This document shows, piece after piece, positions 8,635-16,843 of a stretch of 46,306 nt of DNA. Every line of letters begins with the position of its first letter. Positions within the stretch are counted from its first letter, which is position 1. The notes below the pieces were generated by a model, which saw only the letters and a list, made by a program, of their open reading frames with translations, was not told the origin of the DNA and searched no databases. The DNA comes from Hyphomicrobiales bacterium (GTDB taxonomy: Bacteria; Pseudomonadota; Alphaproteobacteria; Rhizobiales; Rhizobiaceae), in assembly GCA_900468535.1 (NCBI GenBank), contig UBTY01000010.1, positions 1-46,306 of the forward strand, in the 5' to 3' direction. Position numbers and translations under genes: made by a program.

Positions 8635-9953
8635 GCAGTCGAGGCGCCGCCAGCCTTGTCGGGTTCTGGCCGCGAACCCTGAGGTCCCGGCTGTTCATCA
8701 TCCTGCTTGCCGGGCTCGCGGTTGCCTACGGGCTTTCCTTCAGCGTTCTCTATACGGAGCGCTCGATGTCGGCGAAGGCGGTGATGCTCGGAACGCTCGA
8801 GAGCGATGTGGCAACGTCGATCGCCGTGCTCGACCGGCTACCGGCCGACGAGCGCGCGGCCCTGGTCGATCGATTGGGTCGCGGTAACTATCAATTCGTT
8901 CTCGGACCGGGAATTGCCGGCGTTCCGGACACCTCCAGCCGTGGCGCGGAAATCGCCGCCAAGATCGAGGATGCCGCGGGCAGTCGCTTTCCCATACGCA
9001 TGGAAAAAATCCCCGGTGATGTGGCCCGGCTGCAGGCGCATCTGACGTTGAGCGACGGGAACCCGCTGACGATCGACATAACACCAAGGGGTGTCATGCC
9101 GATTGCACAGTGGCTTCCTTATGTGTTCGGCATCCAGATGCTGCTCGTGGTGCTCTGTGCGTGGCTTGCCGTGCGTCAGGCCATTCGTCCGCTCGCCGAT
9201 CTCGCGGCCGCCGCGGATGCGCTTGATCCCAACACCAAGGCGCCGCTGCTCAGCGATAGCGGACCTAGCGAAGTCGCGCATGCGGCCCGCGCCTTCAACG
9301 CGATGCGCGATCGGATCGCGCATTATCTCGAAGAGCGCGTCCAGATCCTGGCGGCGATCTCGCATGATCTGCAGACGCCGATCACGCGTATGCGTCTGCG
9401 TGCCGACATGGCGGATGATTCAAACGAGAAAACCAAGCTTCTGCACGATCTCGGAGAAATCGAGCGGCTTGTCCAGGATGGCATCGCCTATGCACGCAGC
9501 TCCCACGGCAATGGCGAGAAGTTGTCCCGCATCGATCTGGCATCGTTCGTCGAGAGCATCTGCTACGACTATCAGGACACCGGCAAAGCGGTGTCCCTCG
9601 TCAGCGCGGTCAGCGGTACGGCGGCAACCAAGCCGCATGCCCTGCGCCGGATTCTGTCCAACTTCATCGACAATGCGCTGAAGTTTGCCGGATCCGCCGA
9701 TGTCAGCGTCGAGCGCAAGGGCGATGGCCGGATCGCCATCACGGTGATGGATCGAGGGCCGGGCATTCCGGAAGAGCAGCTGGATGCAGCGATGCAACCG
9801 TTTTTCCGGCTGGAACAGTCGCGCAATCGCGAGACGGGCGGGGCAGGGCTAGGCCTTGCCATTGCCCAGCAGCTGGCAGCCGCGATCGGCGGCTCGGTCA
9901 GGCTCTACAACCGCGACGGCGGCGGCTTGGCCGCTGAAATTACCATCGGCTGA
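8631..9953 (+). CDS. Membrane sensor histidine kinase
   Basis: A 440-residue HisKA kinase. Two membrane helices (about 20-42 and 160-182) flank a periplasmic loop of about 115 residues with no recognisable sensor fold and no Cys. A HAMP linker follows, then the H-box AAISHDLQTPITRMRLR with His245, the N-box NFIDNALKFA and the G-boxes DRGPGIP and GGAGLGLAIA. The ATG overlaps the regulator gene's stop codon. With no Cys in the sensor loop, direct thiol sensing there is unlikely, so the signal may be a small molecule or cell-envelope damage. Kinase identity is firm; the stimulus is unknown. Confidence 0.92.
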   Translation: MSSRGAASLVGFWPRTLRSRLFIILLAGLAVAYGLSFSVLYTERSMSAKAVMLGTLESDVATSIAVLDRLPADERAALVDRLGRGNYQFVLGPGIAGVPDTSSRGAEIAAKIEDAAGSRFPIRMEKIPGDVARLQAHLTLSDGNPLTIDITPRGVMPIAQWLPYVFGIQMLLVVLCAWLAVRQAIRPLADLAAAADALDPNTKAPLLSDSGPSEVAHAARAFNAMRDRIAHYLEERVQILAAISHDLQTPITRMRLRADMADDSNEKTKLLHDLGEIERLVQDGIAYARSSHGNGEKLSRIDLASFVESICYDYQDTGKAVSLVSAVSGTAATKPHALRRILSNFIDNALKFAGSADVSVERKGDGRIAITVMDRGPGIPEEQLDAAMQPFFRLEQSRNRETGGAGLGLAIAQQLAAAIGGSVRLYNRDGGGLAAEITIG

Positions 9954-9959
9954 TGCGCG

Positions 9960-9974
9960 CGCCCCACAGGGGCG
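9960..9974 (+). terminator. Short GC hairpin after the kinase gene
   Basis: CGCCCC-ACA-GGGGCG begins 6 nt after the kinase stop codon. There is no clear T-tract, so it is at best a weak terminator. The ohr promoter repeats start 10 nt beyond it. Confidence 0.4.
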
Positions 9975-9983
9975 TGTTGCATT

Positions 9984-10028
9984 TGTAGCGTATCGTATCC
10001 ACGAAACCGACCGCTACGCTTTGTGACA
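9984..10028. promoter_or_regulatory. TGTAKCG direct repeats upstream of ohr
   Basis: TGTAGCG (9984) and CGTATCC (9994) form a 10-bp-period pair on the plus strand. TGTCACA/CGTAGCG at 10028-10012 forms a second pair on the minus strand. The 10-nt string ATTTGTAGCG is identical to one in the dipZ/hydrolase promoter. The plus-strand pair ends 126 nt before the ohr ATG; the corresponding pair upstream of the hydrolase ends 106 nt before its ATG. This points to one regulator serving both units. Confidence 0.55.
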
Positions 10029-10125
10029 TTTCTCCATGTTTCCGAAACATGCGGGATACCTCGACTTGGCAAAACCCACTTCGTCAACGCAGCCGCAAGG
10101 AGCGGCGCAACAAACGGAGTGTTCG

Positions 10126-10542
10126 ATGACGAAGATCGAGAAGGTTCTCTACACCGGCAAGACCCATACCACTGGCGGCCGTGATGGCGCTGCGCGCAGC
10201 GACGACGGCGAACTGGATATCAAGCTTTCCCCTCCCGGAAGCGCTCGTGCCGGCACCAACCCAGAGCAGCTCTTCGCCGCCGGATGGTCCGCCTGCTTCA
10301 TCGGCGCCATCGGGCTCGCAGCCGGCAAGCACAAGGTGAAACTCCCCACCGACCTTTCTGTCGATGCCGAAGTGGATCTTGGAACCACCGACGGCGCTTA
10401 CTTCCTGCAGGCGCGGCTGAACGTTCGTCTGCCGGGCCTCGATGCCGAACTGGCGCGGACGCTGGTCGAGGAAGCGCACCAGACTTGCCCTTACTCAAAA
10501 GCGACACGCGGCAACATCGCCGTCGAGCTCAATATTGTCTGA
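10126..10542 (+). CDS. ohr: Ohr-type OsmC-family organic hydroperoxide reductase
   Basis: A 138-residue protein matching the Ohr branch of the OsmC family in size and motifs. The two redox Cys are Cys57 (AGWSACFIGA) and Cys121 (QTCPYSKATRGN), with Arg19 in TTGGRDG and Glu47 in NPEQLFAAG. It reduces organic and fatty-acid hydroperoxides with lipoylated or dithiol donors as a cytosolic dimer. The ATG at 10126 follows ACGGAG. Ohr genes are usually controlled by an adjacent MarR-type OhrR, but none is present here. Instead the promoter carries the same repeats as the dipZ and two-component promoters, which suggests control by the two-component system. Confidence 0.9.
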   Translation: MTKIEKVLYTGKTHTTGGRDGAARSDDGELDIKLSPPGSARAGTNPEQLFAAGWSACFIGAIGLAAGKHKVKLPTDLSVDAEVDLGTTDGAYFLQARLNVRLPGLDAELARTLVEEAHQTCPYSKATRGNIAVELNIV

Positions 10543-10552
10543 TTGCAAGCCG

Positions 10553-10580
10553 GTTCGTCGCGGCCTCGGCCGCGGCGAAC
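10553..10580 (+). other. Long inverted repeat between ohr and a small ORF
   Basis: A 13-bp stem (GTTCGTCGCGGCC / GGCCGCGGCGAAC, one mismatch) with a 2-nt spacer starts 10 nt after the ohr stop codon. The ribosome site of the next small gene begins 8 nt beyond it. It could be an attenuator or processing stem controlling expression of that gene; it lacks a T-tract. Confidence 0.5.
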
Positions 10581-10600
10581 CCCGCAAACAGGAGATACCA

Positions 10601-10729
10601 ATGAAGCTGTTCATCATTCTTCTTCTGGGGGCGACGGTGTTCGCTACCCCTTGTATCTATGACATCAGCTCGCGCGAGCCATCGCCGTTCGGCGGGTTCG
10701 TCGCGGCGGTCGGCGCCGGCGATTGGTGA
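10601..10729 (+). CDS. Small 42-residue membrane or secreted peptide
   Basis: ATG at 10601 is preceded by CAGGAGA at ideal spacing. The product begins MKLFIILLLGATVFATPC, a hydrophobic leader with a Cys at residue 18, followed by a short Ser/Pro/Gly-rich tail of about 24 residues. It could be a membrane-anchored peptide or a pre-peptide; the sequence before Cys18 (FATPC) is not a good lipobox. It lies directly behind ohr and the long hairpin and probably shares the ohr transcript. No family is recognised. Coding status rests on the ribosome site, the leader and the position only. Confidence 0.5.
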   Translation: MKLFIILLLGATVFATPCIYDISSREPSPFGGFVAAVGAGDW

Positions 10730-10870
10730 CCGGCTGTCCGGATGAGGCGGGGCGCTCCGCGACGATCGTGATGGCAGTCGCGCGGTTTGCGAATAGTGTC
10801 GCAGAAAGGCTGCAATTTTGCTTCGGCAAGGCTTACAGTCGCGCCACATCCTCATTCGGAGTCATAGGCA

Positions 10871-13432
10871 ATGGCAGAATTTCCTCAGAAGGCAAAGGTC
10901 GTCATCATCGGGCTGGGCGGCATCGTGGGGGCGTCCATTGCCCACCATCTGGTCGAGCGCGGCTGGGACGATATCGTCGGCATCGACAAATCAGGTATTC
11001 CGACCGATATCGGCTCGACGGCACACGCCTCTGACTTCTGTTACACGACCAGCCACGACAATCTCTCGGTCTGGACGACGCTCTACTCGATCGATTTCTA
11101 CGAGAAGATGGGCCACTACGCCCGCATCGGCGGTCTCGAAGTCGCGCGTACCGGCGACGATACCTGGATGGAGGAAATCAAGCGCAAGCTGTCCTCGGCA
11201 AAGGCCTTCGGCACGCGCGCGCACTATGTCAGCCCCGCCGAGATCAAGGAAAAGTTCCCGCTGATCGAGGAAGATCAGGTGATGGGCGGCATGTTCGATC
11301 CCGACGCCGGCCTCGTCATTCCGCGCTCGCAGACCGTTGCCGGCAAGTTGGTCGATGCTGCCGAGAAAGCAGGCAAGCTCAAGGTTTTCGCGAACACCCC
11401 GGCAAAGTCGCTGATCGTCGAAGGCGGCCGCATCAAGGGTGTCGTAACGCATCGCGGCACGATCATGGCCGACCATGTCATCGTCTGCGCCGGTCTTTGG
11501 GGCCGCCTCATCGCCGAAATGGTCGGGGAAGATCTTCCGGTCATGCCGGTCGACCACCCGCTTACCTTCTTCGGGCCGTACAACGAGTTCGAAGGGACCG
11601 GCAAGGAAATCGGCTTCCCGCTTCTGCGCGACCAGGGCAATTCCGCCTATATGCGCGACACGGGTGACCCGAAGACCACCGAAGGTGGCCAGATCGAATG
11701 GGGCTACTACGAAACGACCAATCCGCGCATGTGCCATCCGCGCGAACTTCTCGAAAAGCACGAGGCACGCCTGTCTCCCTCCCAGCGCGACCTGGAAATG
11801 GAGCAGATCATCGAGCCTCTCGAGCGCGCGATGGAGCTGACGCCCATCCTCGGCGAACTCGGCTACAATGAAGGCCACTCGTTCAACGGCCTGCTGCAGG
11901 TTTCGGCCGGCGGCGGCGCTTCCTGCGGCGAAAGCCAGAAGGTGCGCGGCCTCTGGTACTGCGTCGCCATCTGGGTGAAGGACGGCCCGGGCTACGGCAA
12001 GCTGATCGCCGACTGGATGACCGATGGCCGCACCGAGATCGACCATGCCAGCATCGACTATTCGCGCTTCTATCAGCATCAGTTGACGGAGGATTTCATC
12101 GCCGGCCGCTGCTTCGAGGCGGCGCAGAAGATCTATTTCCCGGCCGTGCATACGCGCGAACCCTACGCCTCCGGCCGCAACGTCAAGCGCTCGCCCTTCT
12201 ACGAGCGCGAAAAGGAACTCGGCGGCTACTTCATGGAGCTCGGCGGTTGGGAGCGTGCCCACGGCTATGCTGCCAACGAGCACCTGCTAGAGAAATACGG
12301 CGACCGCGTTCCTGTGCGCGCGAACGAGTGGGACAGCCGCCACTTCTGGCGCGTTTCCAATGCCGAGCACCTGGCGATGAGCGAGGACTGCGGTATCGTC
12401 AACCTCAGCCACTTTTACATGTTCGACGTCGAGGGCCCTGACCATGTCGAGCTGATGGAATGGGTTGCCGCTGCCAAAATCGGCGGCGATGCCAACATCG
12501 GCAAGGGGATCTACACCCACTTCCTCGATGACGAGGGAATGGTACGCGCCGACCTTACCATCATCCGCATGGCCGACCGTTGCCGCGTCATCGACGGCGC
12601 GGATGCCGGCCCGCGCGACTTCAACTACATCAAGCGCATCGCCGAGGATAAGGGCTTCAACGTCACGGTGACCGATGTATCGGAGAAGTTCGTCACCATC
12701 GGCATCTGGGGTCCGAATGCCCGCGAAACGCTGAAGAAGGTGGTTGCTGACCCTGCTGGTCTCGATGCGGAGAATTTCGCATTCGCGGCGATCAAGCCAA
12801 TCGAGATTGCGGGCAAGACCGTTACCGCTTTCCGCATCTCCTATGTCGGCGAACAGGGCTGGGAACTTCATATGAAGTATGAAGACGGCCTGGCGGTATG
12901 GGACGCGCTGCGCTCCACCGGCGTCATGGCGTTCGGTGTCGAAACCTACGCGAACTCCCGCCGTATGGAGAAGAGCCTTCGCCTGCAGAACGCCGATCTC
13001 CTGACCGAGTACAACCTGCTGGAAGCCGATCTCGCTCGTCCGAAGGTCAAGGAAGCGGACTTCCGCGGTAAGGCGAAGCATCTGGAATACAAGGCGCGCG
13101 AACATCAGCCGGCCATGCTTTGCACGCTTGTCATGACTGAGAATGTCGATGCCAAGGGTGTCGCCCGCTATCCTGTCGGCAGCATGCCGGTTCTCGACCC
13201 CGAGACTGGCAAGACGCTGGTGGATGAGCTCGGTCGCCGCTCGTTCACGACGTCTGTCGCCTTTGGCCCGACCGTTGGCAAGAACATTGCCCTTGCCTAC
13301 CTGCCCTGGGACTACTGCCAGGTCGGACGCAAATTGCAGGTCGAGTATTTCAGCGAAACCTATCCGGTCGAGGTCGTCGGCATCGGTTACAAGCCGATCT
13401 ACGACCCCGAGAATCTCAAGCCGCGCAGCTAA
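10871..13432 (+). CDS. FAD-dependent oxidoreductase fused to a GcvT aminomethyltransferase domain (dimethylglycine/sarcosine dehydrogenase-like)
   Basis: An 853-residue, two-part enzyme. The N-terminal half is a DAO-type flavoprotein with the nucleotide motif GLGGIVGAS (14-22) and His52 in GSTAHAS, at the place where dimethylglycine and sarcosine dehydrogenases attach FAD covalently. The C-terminal half is a GcvT/folate-binding domain ending in a GcvT-C barrel (IGYKPIY). Such enzymes oxidatively demethylate N-methylated amines and transfer the C1 unit to tetrahydrofolate. Close paralogues are common in rhizobia and their substrates (dimethylglycine, sarcosine, other methylamines) vary, so the substrate is open. 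ATG at 10871 follows CGGAG. It is monocistronic, ending in a strong terminator. Confidence 0.85.
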   Translation: MAEFPQKAKVVIIGLGGIVGASIAHHLVERGWDDIVGIDKSGIPTDIGSTAHASDFCYTTSHDNLSVWTTLYSIDFYEKMGHYARIGGLEVARTGDDTWMEEIKRKLSSAKAFGTRAHYVSPAEIKEKFPLIEEDQVMGGMFDPDAGLVIPRSQTVAGKLVDAAEKAGKLKVFANTPAKSLIVEGGRIKGVVTHRGTIMADHVIVCAGLWGRLIAEMVGEDLPVMPVDHPLTFFGPYNEFEGTGKEIGFPLLRDQGNSAYMRDTGDPKTTEGGQIEWGYYETTNPRMCHPRELLEKHEARLSPSQRDLEMEQIIEPLERAMELTPILGELGYNEGHSFNGLLQVSAGGGASCGESQKVRGLWYCVAIWVKDGPGYGKLIADWMTDGRTEIDHASIDYSRFYQHQLTEDFIAGRCFEAAQKIYFPAVHTREPYASGRNVKRSPFYEREKELGGYFMELGGWERAHGYAANEHLLEKYGDRVPVRANEWDSRHFWRVSNAEHLAMSEDCGIVNLSHFYMFDVEGPDHVELMEWVAAAKIGGDANIGKGIYTHFLDDEGMVRADLTIIRMADRCRVIDGADAGPRDFNYIKRIAEDKGFNVTVTDVSEKFVTIGIWGPNARETLKKVVADPAGLDAENFAFAAIKPIEIAGKTVTAFRISYVGEQGWELHMKYEDGLAVWDALRSTGVMAFGVETYANSRRMEKSLRLQNADLLTEYNLLEADLARPKVKEADFRGKAKHLEYKAREHQPAMLCTLVMTENVDAKGVARYPVGSMPVLDPETGKTLVDELGRRSFTTSVAFGPTVGKNIALAYLPWDYCQVGRKLQVEYFSETYPVEVVGIGYKPIYDPENLKPRS

Positions 13433-13445
13433 GCTGACGGCAAAG

Positions 13446-13480
13446 AAACGCCCGCCAAAACGGCGGGCGTTTTTATTTTG
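13446..13480 (+). terminator. Rho-independent terminator
   Basis: A perfect 11-bp stem (AAACGCCCGCC / GGCGGGCGTTT) with an AAAAC loop is followed by TTATTTT. It starts 13 nt after the stop codon of the GcvT-fusion gene. This is a textbook terminator. Confidence 0.93.
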
Positions 13481-13605
13481 CGCTCTTCGGATCCGGCTGG
13501 CAAGAATCGCGGGCTTCGGGTTCAATGATATTGCGCGCGTGATACGAGGTGCTAGAATCACAGACGGCAAGCTTCTGTGTTTCCTGCATTTTTGAGGTTC
13601 GGCGA

Positions 13606-14640
13606 ATGGAGATGACAGCTGCAAATATCTCCCGGATCAGCTATGGGGCCGAACCTGGCATACGCTTCGCCTTGCTGCTGGATGGCAAGGGTGGCTGTCG
13701 GCAACTCGACATGGCCGGCATGTGCGCCTGGAAGCCGGCCGATGGCGTGATCTGGCTCCATCTCGAGCGTGATCACCCGGCGGCGGCGGCCTGGGTCAAC
13801 GTCGATGGGCGCTTCGATCCGCTTGTCTCCGAGGCTCTGCTGGAAGAGGAAACGCGGCCGCGCGTCGAACCTGTCGAGGAAGGACTTCTGATCATTCTGC
13901 GCGGTGTCTGCGCGACGTCGCCCGACGAGGTGGAAGAACCGCATCCGGACATCGATCTTGTGCCGCTGCATCTGTGGGTCGATGTCAACCGCGTCGTCTC
14001 GTTGCGCGACAGCGGGCACTACATAACGGCTCTCCGCGATATCCGTGCCGCGCTCGAGAAAGGGAAGGGGCCTCAGCGCAGCGGCGACCTTCTGGCGCTC
14101 ATTGGCGACAAGCTCGTGCGCGACCTCGAGCCGGTGCTCGATGCAATGGACGAGGAAGTCGACGAGCTCGACGAGATGATCTTCCACGGTGATGCGGGCG
14201 AGGTCCGCGAGCGGCTGAAGCTACTGCGCAGGCGTTCCGTTCAGCTGCGTCGCTATCTCGCGCCTCAGCGTGACGCTCTCAGCCGCATTGAGCATGATGA
14301 CGCAACCTGGCTTGTCGAGCGCGACAAGTTGCGGTTACGCGAGGTCATCGACAAGCTCATGCGCTTCATCGAGTATCTCGACGCGATCCGCGACCGCACC
14401 GGCATTCTGCACGACGACCTTTCGACGGTGATCAGCGAGCGCATCGCGCGCAATTCCAACCGTCTCGCGGCGCTTGCCGCTCTTCTTCTTCCTCCAAGCG
14501 TCGTCGCCGGTCTGTTCGGCATGAATGTCGGCGGCATTCCCGGCGTCAACGATACCTGGGCCTTCATCATCATCGTCGCCTTCGTGACGATATCATCCGT
14601 TGCGACACTCTGGATTCTCCGGCGGATAGGCTGGCTGTAG
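13606..14640 (+). CDS. zntB: ZntB/CorA-type metal transporter
   Basis: A 344-residue member of the CorA superfamily. A long cytosolic alpha/beta and helical part is followed by two C-terminal membrane helices (about 282-302 and 314-334). The pore-loop signature GMNVGGIPG between them, with Gly-Gly-Ile-Pro after GMN, fits the ZntB branch (Zn2+/H+ transport) rather than classical Mg2+ CorA. I chose ATG at 13606, preceded by GAGG, over an upstream in-frame start without a ribosome site. It stands alone between a terminator and an Rrf2 regulator gene. The metal and transport direction cannot be read from sequence. Confidence 0.85.
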   Translation: MEMTAANISRISYGAEPGIRFALLLDGKGGCRQLDMAGMCAWKPADGVIWLHLERDHPAAAAWVNVDGRFDPLVSEALLEEETRPRVEPVEEGLLIILRGVCATSPDEVEEPHPDIDLVPLHLWVDVNRVVSLRDSGHYITALRDIRAALEKGKGPQRSGDLLALIGDKLVRDLEPVLDAMDEEVDELDEMIFHGDAGEVRERLKLLRRRSVQLRRYLAPQRDALSRIEHDDATWLVERDKLRLREVIDKLMRFIEYLDAIRDRTGILHDDLSTVISERIARNSNRLAALAALLLPPSVVAGLFGMNVGGIPGVNDTWAFIIIVAFVTISSVATLWILRRIGWL

Positions 14641-14705
14641 GAGAAGCGCATCGCTGTCTTGGGGCGATTGGGCATTCAAACAACCGTGATTTTAGTTCCC
14701 AATTC

Positions 14706-14734
14706 TTGACAACCAAATTTTCACGGAAATATCT
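14706..14734 (+). promoter_or_regulatory. Sigma70-type promoter of the Rrf2 gene
   Basis: TTGACA at 14706-14711 and ATATCT at 14729-14734 are separated by 17 nt in an AT-rich stretch about 70 nt before the Rrf2 start. The -35 is perfect and the -10 is weak, as expected for a regulated gene. Confidence 0.5.
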
Positions 14735-14802
14735 GTTTTGGGAGAAAAATTCGCGGCGGTTAACGCCGTCGGATGGGGATTAGGACAGGACTACAGTTCG
14801 AG

Positions 14803-15291
14803 ATGATCGATACTCGTTTCTCGACCGCCATGCAGATCGTGATAAGCATCGCGGTGAACGATGAAGCGGGTGTTCGGACCACAAGCCAGTCGCTGGCGCA
14901 GGCGCTCGATACGAGTTCCAGTTTCGTGCGCAAACTTCTTCTGCCGTTAGCCGAAGCAAATATTCTGGTCGCTTCGGCGGGTGGCAAGGGCGGGGTGCGG
15001 CTAGCACGCCCGAGGAACGATATCCAGCTTGCCGAGATCTACGCCGTCGTCACTGGCAACAAGCGGCTCTGGGCCACCCGACACGAGATCCCTCATGAAG
15101 GGCTGGTCGGCGAAAACATCTGCGATCTCTCGGAATATCTCTGCGATCGCGCCGAGCAGGCGGTTGTCGATATGTTGGGATCGGTGACCGTGGAGGATAG
15201 CGTGGCAGAATTGCGTCGCCTCGATGTAGAGAGGCAAAAGCTCGCGGCGACAGAGACATCCGTAGCCGATCGGCGTGACGCGGCGGAGTAA
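14803..15291 (+). CDS. Rrf2-family transcriptional regulator with only two cysteines
   Basis: A 162-residue Rrf2 regulator. The winged helix covers about residues 4-70, with the typical DTRFSTAMQIVISIA start and a GGKGGVRLARP wing. The usual Rrf2 Fe-S cluster uses three spaced Cys; this protein has only Cys107 and Cys114 (ICDLSEYLC), so it may bind a different cofactor, use a non-Cys ligand or work by another mechanism. I chose the ATG at 14803 because it fits the family N-terminus; an ATG at 14773 would add ten residues. The C-terminal tail is charged and variable. The targets are unknown; ZntB upstream and the porin downstream are candidates. Confidence 0.8.
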   Translation: MIDTRFSTAMQIVISIAVNDEAGVRTTSQSLAQALDTSSSFVRKLLLPLAEANILVASAGGKGGVRLARPRNDIQLAEIYAVVTGNKRLWATRHEIPHEGLVGENICDLSEYLCDRAEQAVVDMLGSVTVEDSVAELRRLDVERQKLAATETSVADRRDAAE

Positions 15292-15309
15292 AAATTCGGC
15301 CAATAGCAA

Positions 15310-15341
15310 AAGGTGGCTCGGCAGGGAAACCGCGCCACCTT
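15310..15341 (+). terminator. Hairpin after the Rrf2 gene
   Basis: AAGGTGGC and GCCACCTT form an 8-bp stem around a 16-nt loop. It lies 18 nt past the Rrf2 stop codon and before the convergent porin gene. It lacks a T-run, so it is a possible rather than certain terminator. Confidence 0.45.
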
Positions 15342-15457
15342 CCGTATACTGATCGGAGGTCAATCTGATCAGAAACACCTGATTCGGGCGCCATTCCGCG
15401 TTCACGCCGGATCAGAGGATCCGGCGCGATTGAAGGAGAGCGGCGCCCGAAGATTTA

Positions 15458-16501
15458 TTAGAACGCGCGCTGCAGACGGAAGAAGCCCGTCGTTACGCCG
15501 TCAGCCTTGTCGACGTCGAGGTAGTTGACGGTCGCCTTGGCATAGAGGTTCTCGACGATCTGGTAGTCGACGGTTACGCCGTACTTCCAAGCATCGACGT
15601 TGGCGAAGTCGGTGTTGCCGTTGATCGCGCCGTAGTTGCCGTAGTACTGAACGGCCGGGGTGATCTTCAGCTTGTCGGTTGCCTTGATGGCGTATTCAGC
15701 AACGAGAGCCCACTCAGACTTGCTGTAGTAGGAGTTCGGGTTGCTGGAGTAGACGCCTGCGAGACCGAGAACGCCAGGACCGATTGCAACGGTACCCATG
15801 GCGCGAACAGCGCCTTCTTCGTTGTCGGTGTCGTAGCCAGCGGTGATCTGGTACGTGAAGATGCCAGCCTTGCCGCCGAGGCCGACTGCGATGCCAATGT
15901 TGTTGCCGTTTTCGCCGGTCTTGAAGACGCCGTCTTCCAGTTCGTCGGCGCTGATGCCAGCGTAGAAGCTATCAGCTTCGTACTGGTAGCGGAACGAGTT
16001 GTGCAGCGTTACCTTCGAGCCGATATCGTCGGTTTCGCCGGAGAGACCATCGTCCCACCAGCTGTAGAACAGACCGGCGCGGAAGCCGGCGACGTCGATG
16101 TAAGCGGAGTCGAGGACCGCAGCCTGCGAGGAAGCGTTGTCCGCATTGGTCTGCAGAACGATAACGCCGGTGAGCGGGCCGTATTCAGTGTCGCTCTTGG
16201 CGGTGAACTGAACCTGACCGCGAGTGTACATGTCCCAGTCCGAATTGTTAGCGACAGTCGAGCCGTTGCCGGTCGTGGCGCTGGCGTTCGGGCCTGCGTT
16301 GACCTGCGTACGGATGTAGCCGCTGATCTTGAGGCAGGTTTCCGTGCCCGGGATGTAGAAGTAGCCGGTGCCGTAAGCGTCGCAAACGCGAACGTATTCT
16401 ACAGCTTCTGGTTCGGCAGCGACGATAGCGTCTGCAGCCTGAGCGCCCGATACGGCTGCGAGAGCCGCTGCCGAGCTGATGAGCATCATACGAATAGTCA
16501 T
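15458..16501 (-). CDS. ropA: RopA-like alphaproteobacterial outer-membrane porin (Porin_2 family)
   Basis: A 347-residue beta-barrel porin. The N-terminal 22 residues form a Sec signal ending in SGAQA, followed by the mature start ADAIVAAEPE. The segment VRVCDAYGTGYFYIPGTETCLKISGYIR, spanning about residues 38-65, is the hallmark of rhizobial and Brucella porins, with its conserved Cys pair. The protein ends in aromatic Phe (LQRAF), the outer-membrane assembly signal. I chose ATG at 16501; a TTG 12 nt upstream is possible. Rhizobia usually carry several ropA paralogues, so the symbol marks the family, not a specific locus. It lets small hydrophilic solutes pass the outer membrane. Confidence 0.92.
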   Translation of the reverse strand: MTIRMMLISSAAALAAVSGAQAADAIVAAEPEAVEYVRVCDAYGTGYFYIPGTETCLKISGYIRTQVNAGPNASATTGNGSTVANNSDWDMYTRGQVQFTAKSDTEYGPLTGVIVLQTNADNASSQAAVLDSAYIDVAGFRAGLFYSWWDDGLSGETDDIGSKVTLHNSFRYQYEADSFYAGISADELEDGVFKTGENGNNIGIAVGLGGKAGIFTYQITAGYDTDNEEGAVRAMGTVAIGPGVLGLAGVYSSNPNSYYSKSEWALVAEYAIKATDKLKITPAVQYYGNYGAINGNTDFANVDAWKYGVTVDYQIVENLYAKATVNYLDVDKADGVTTGFFRLQRAF

Positions 16502-16843
16502 AGTTGAGTCCAATCTATTTAGGATCGGGCACAGGTCATTGCTGCCGAGAACGGCCCCTACCTACCCCAATTTCAAAACAAGCCCTCACGGGGACGTGAT
16601 GTTCCCGTGGCCGGCAAATTACATTTTGGCTTAAATGTATCAATTATAGATACAGTCATAATTTGTTTTATTTGCAATGCAATATTGGGCTGTTGCAGAA
16701 AGGCAACTGTGGCAAAGGCCGCGGCAGCCCCTTTATTAGCCATTCTGAAAACACAATGTTCTCAATGGCATGGCAGGAGCCTCTTTCGTCGGCGAACAAT
16801 GTTGCAATGCAGCATTACTCGGAAGAGAGGCATGCTTTCCCGC
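16502..16843 (-). promoter_or_regulatory. 342-nt porin leader and promoter region
   Basis: No convincing gene is seen here. It holds two inverted repeats relative to the porin transcript: TGTATC-N7-GATACA at 16636-16654 in an AT-rich stretch, and CACGGGGA/TTCCCGTG (one G-T pair) with a 7-nt loop at 16587-16609. The latter probably lies in the 5' untranslated region and could stabilise or regulate the porin mRNA. The left part, next to the PntA-like gene's stop codon, shows nothing further. Confidence 0.4.

Noticed and set aside
10991..13624. Two long minus-strand frames opposite the GcvT-fusion gene
   Set aside because: The plus-strand gene has clear FAD and GcvT motifs over the whole stretch; the antisense frames are compositional shadows and one runs through the terminator.
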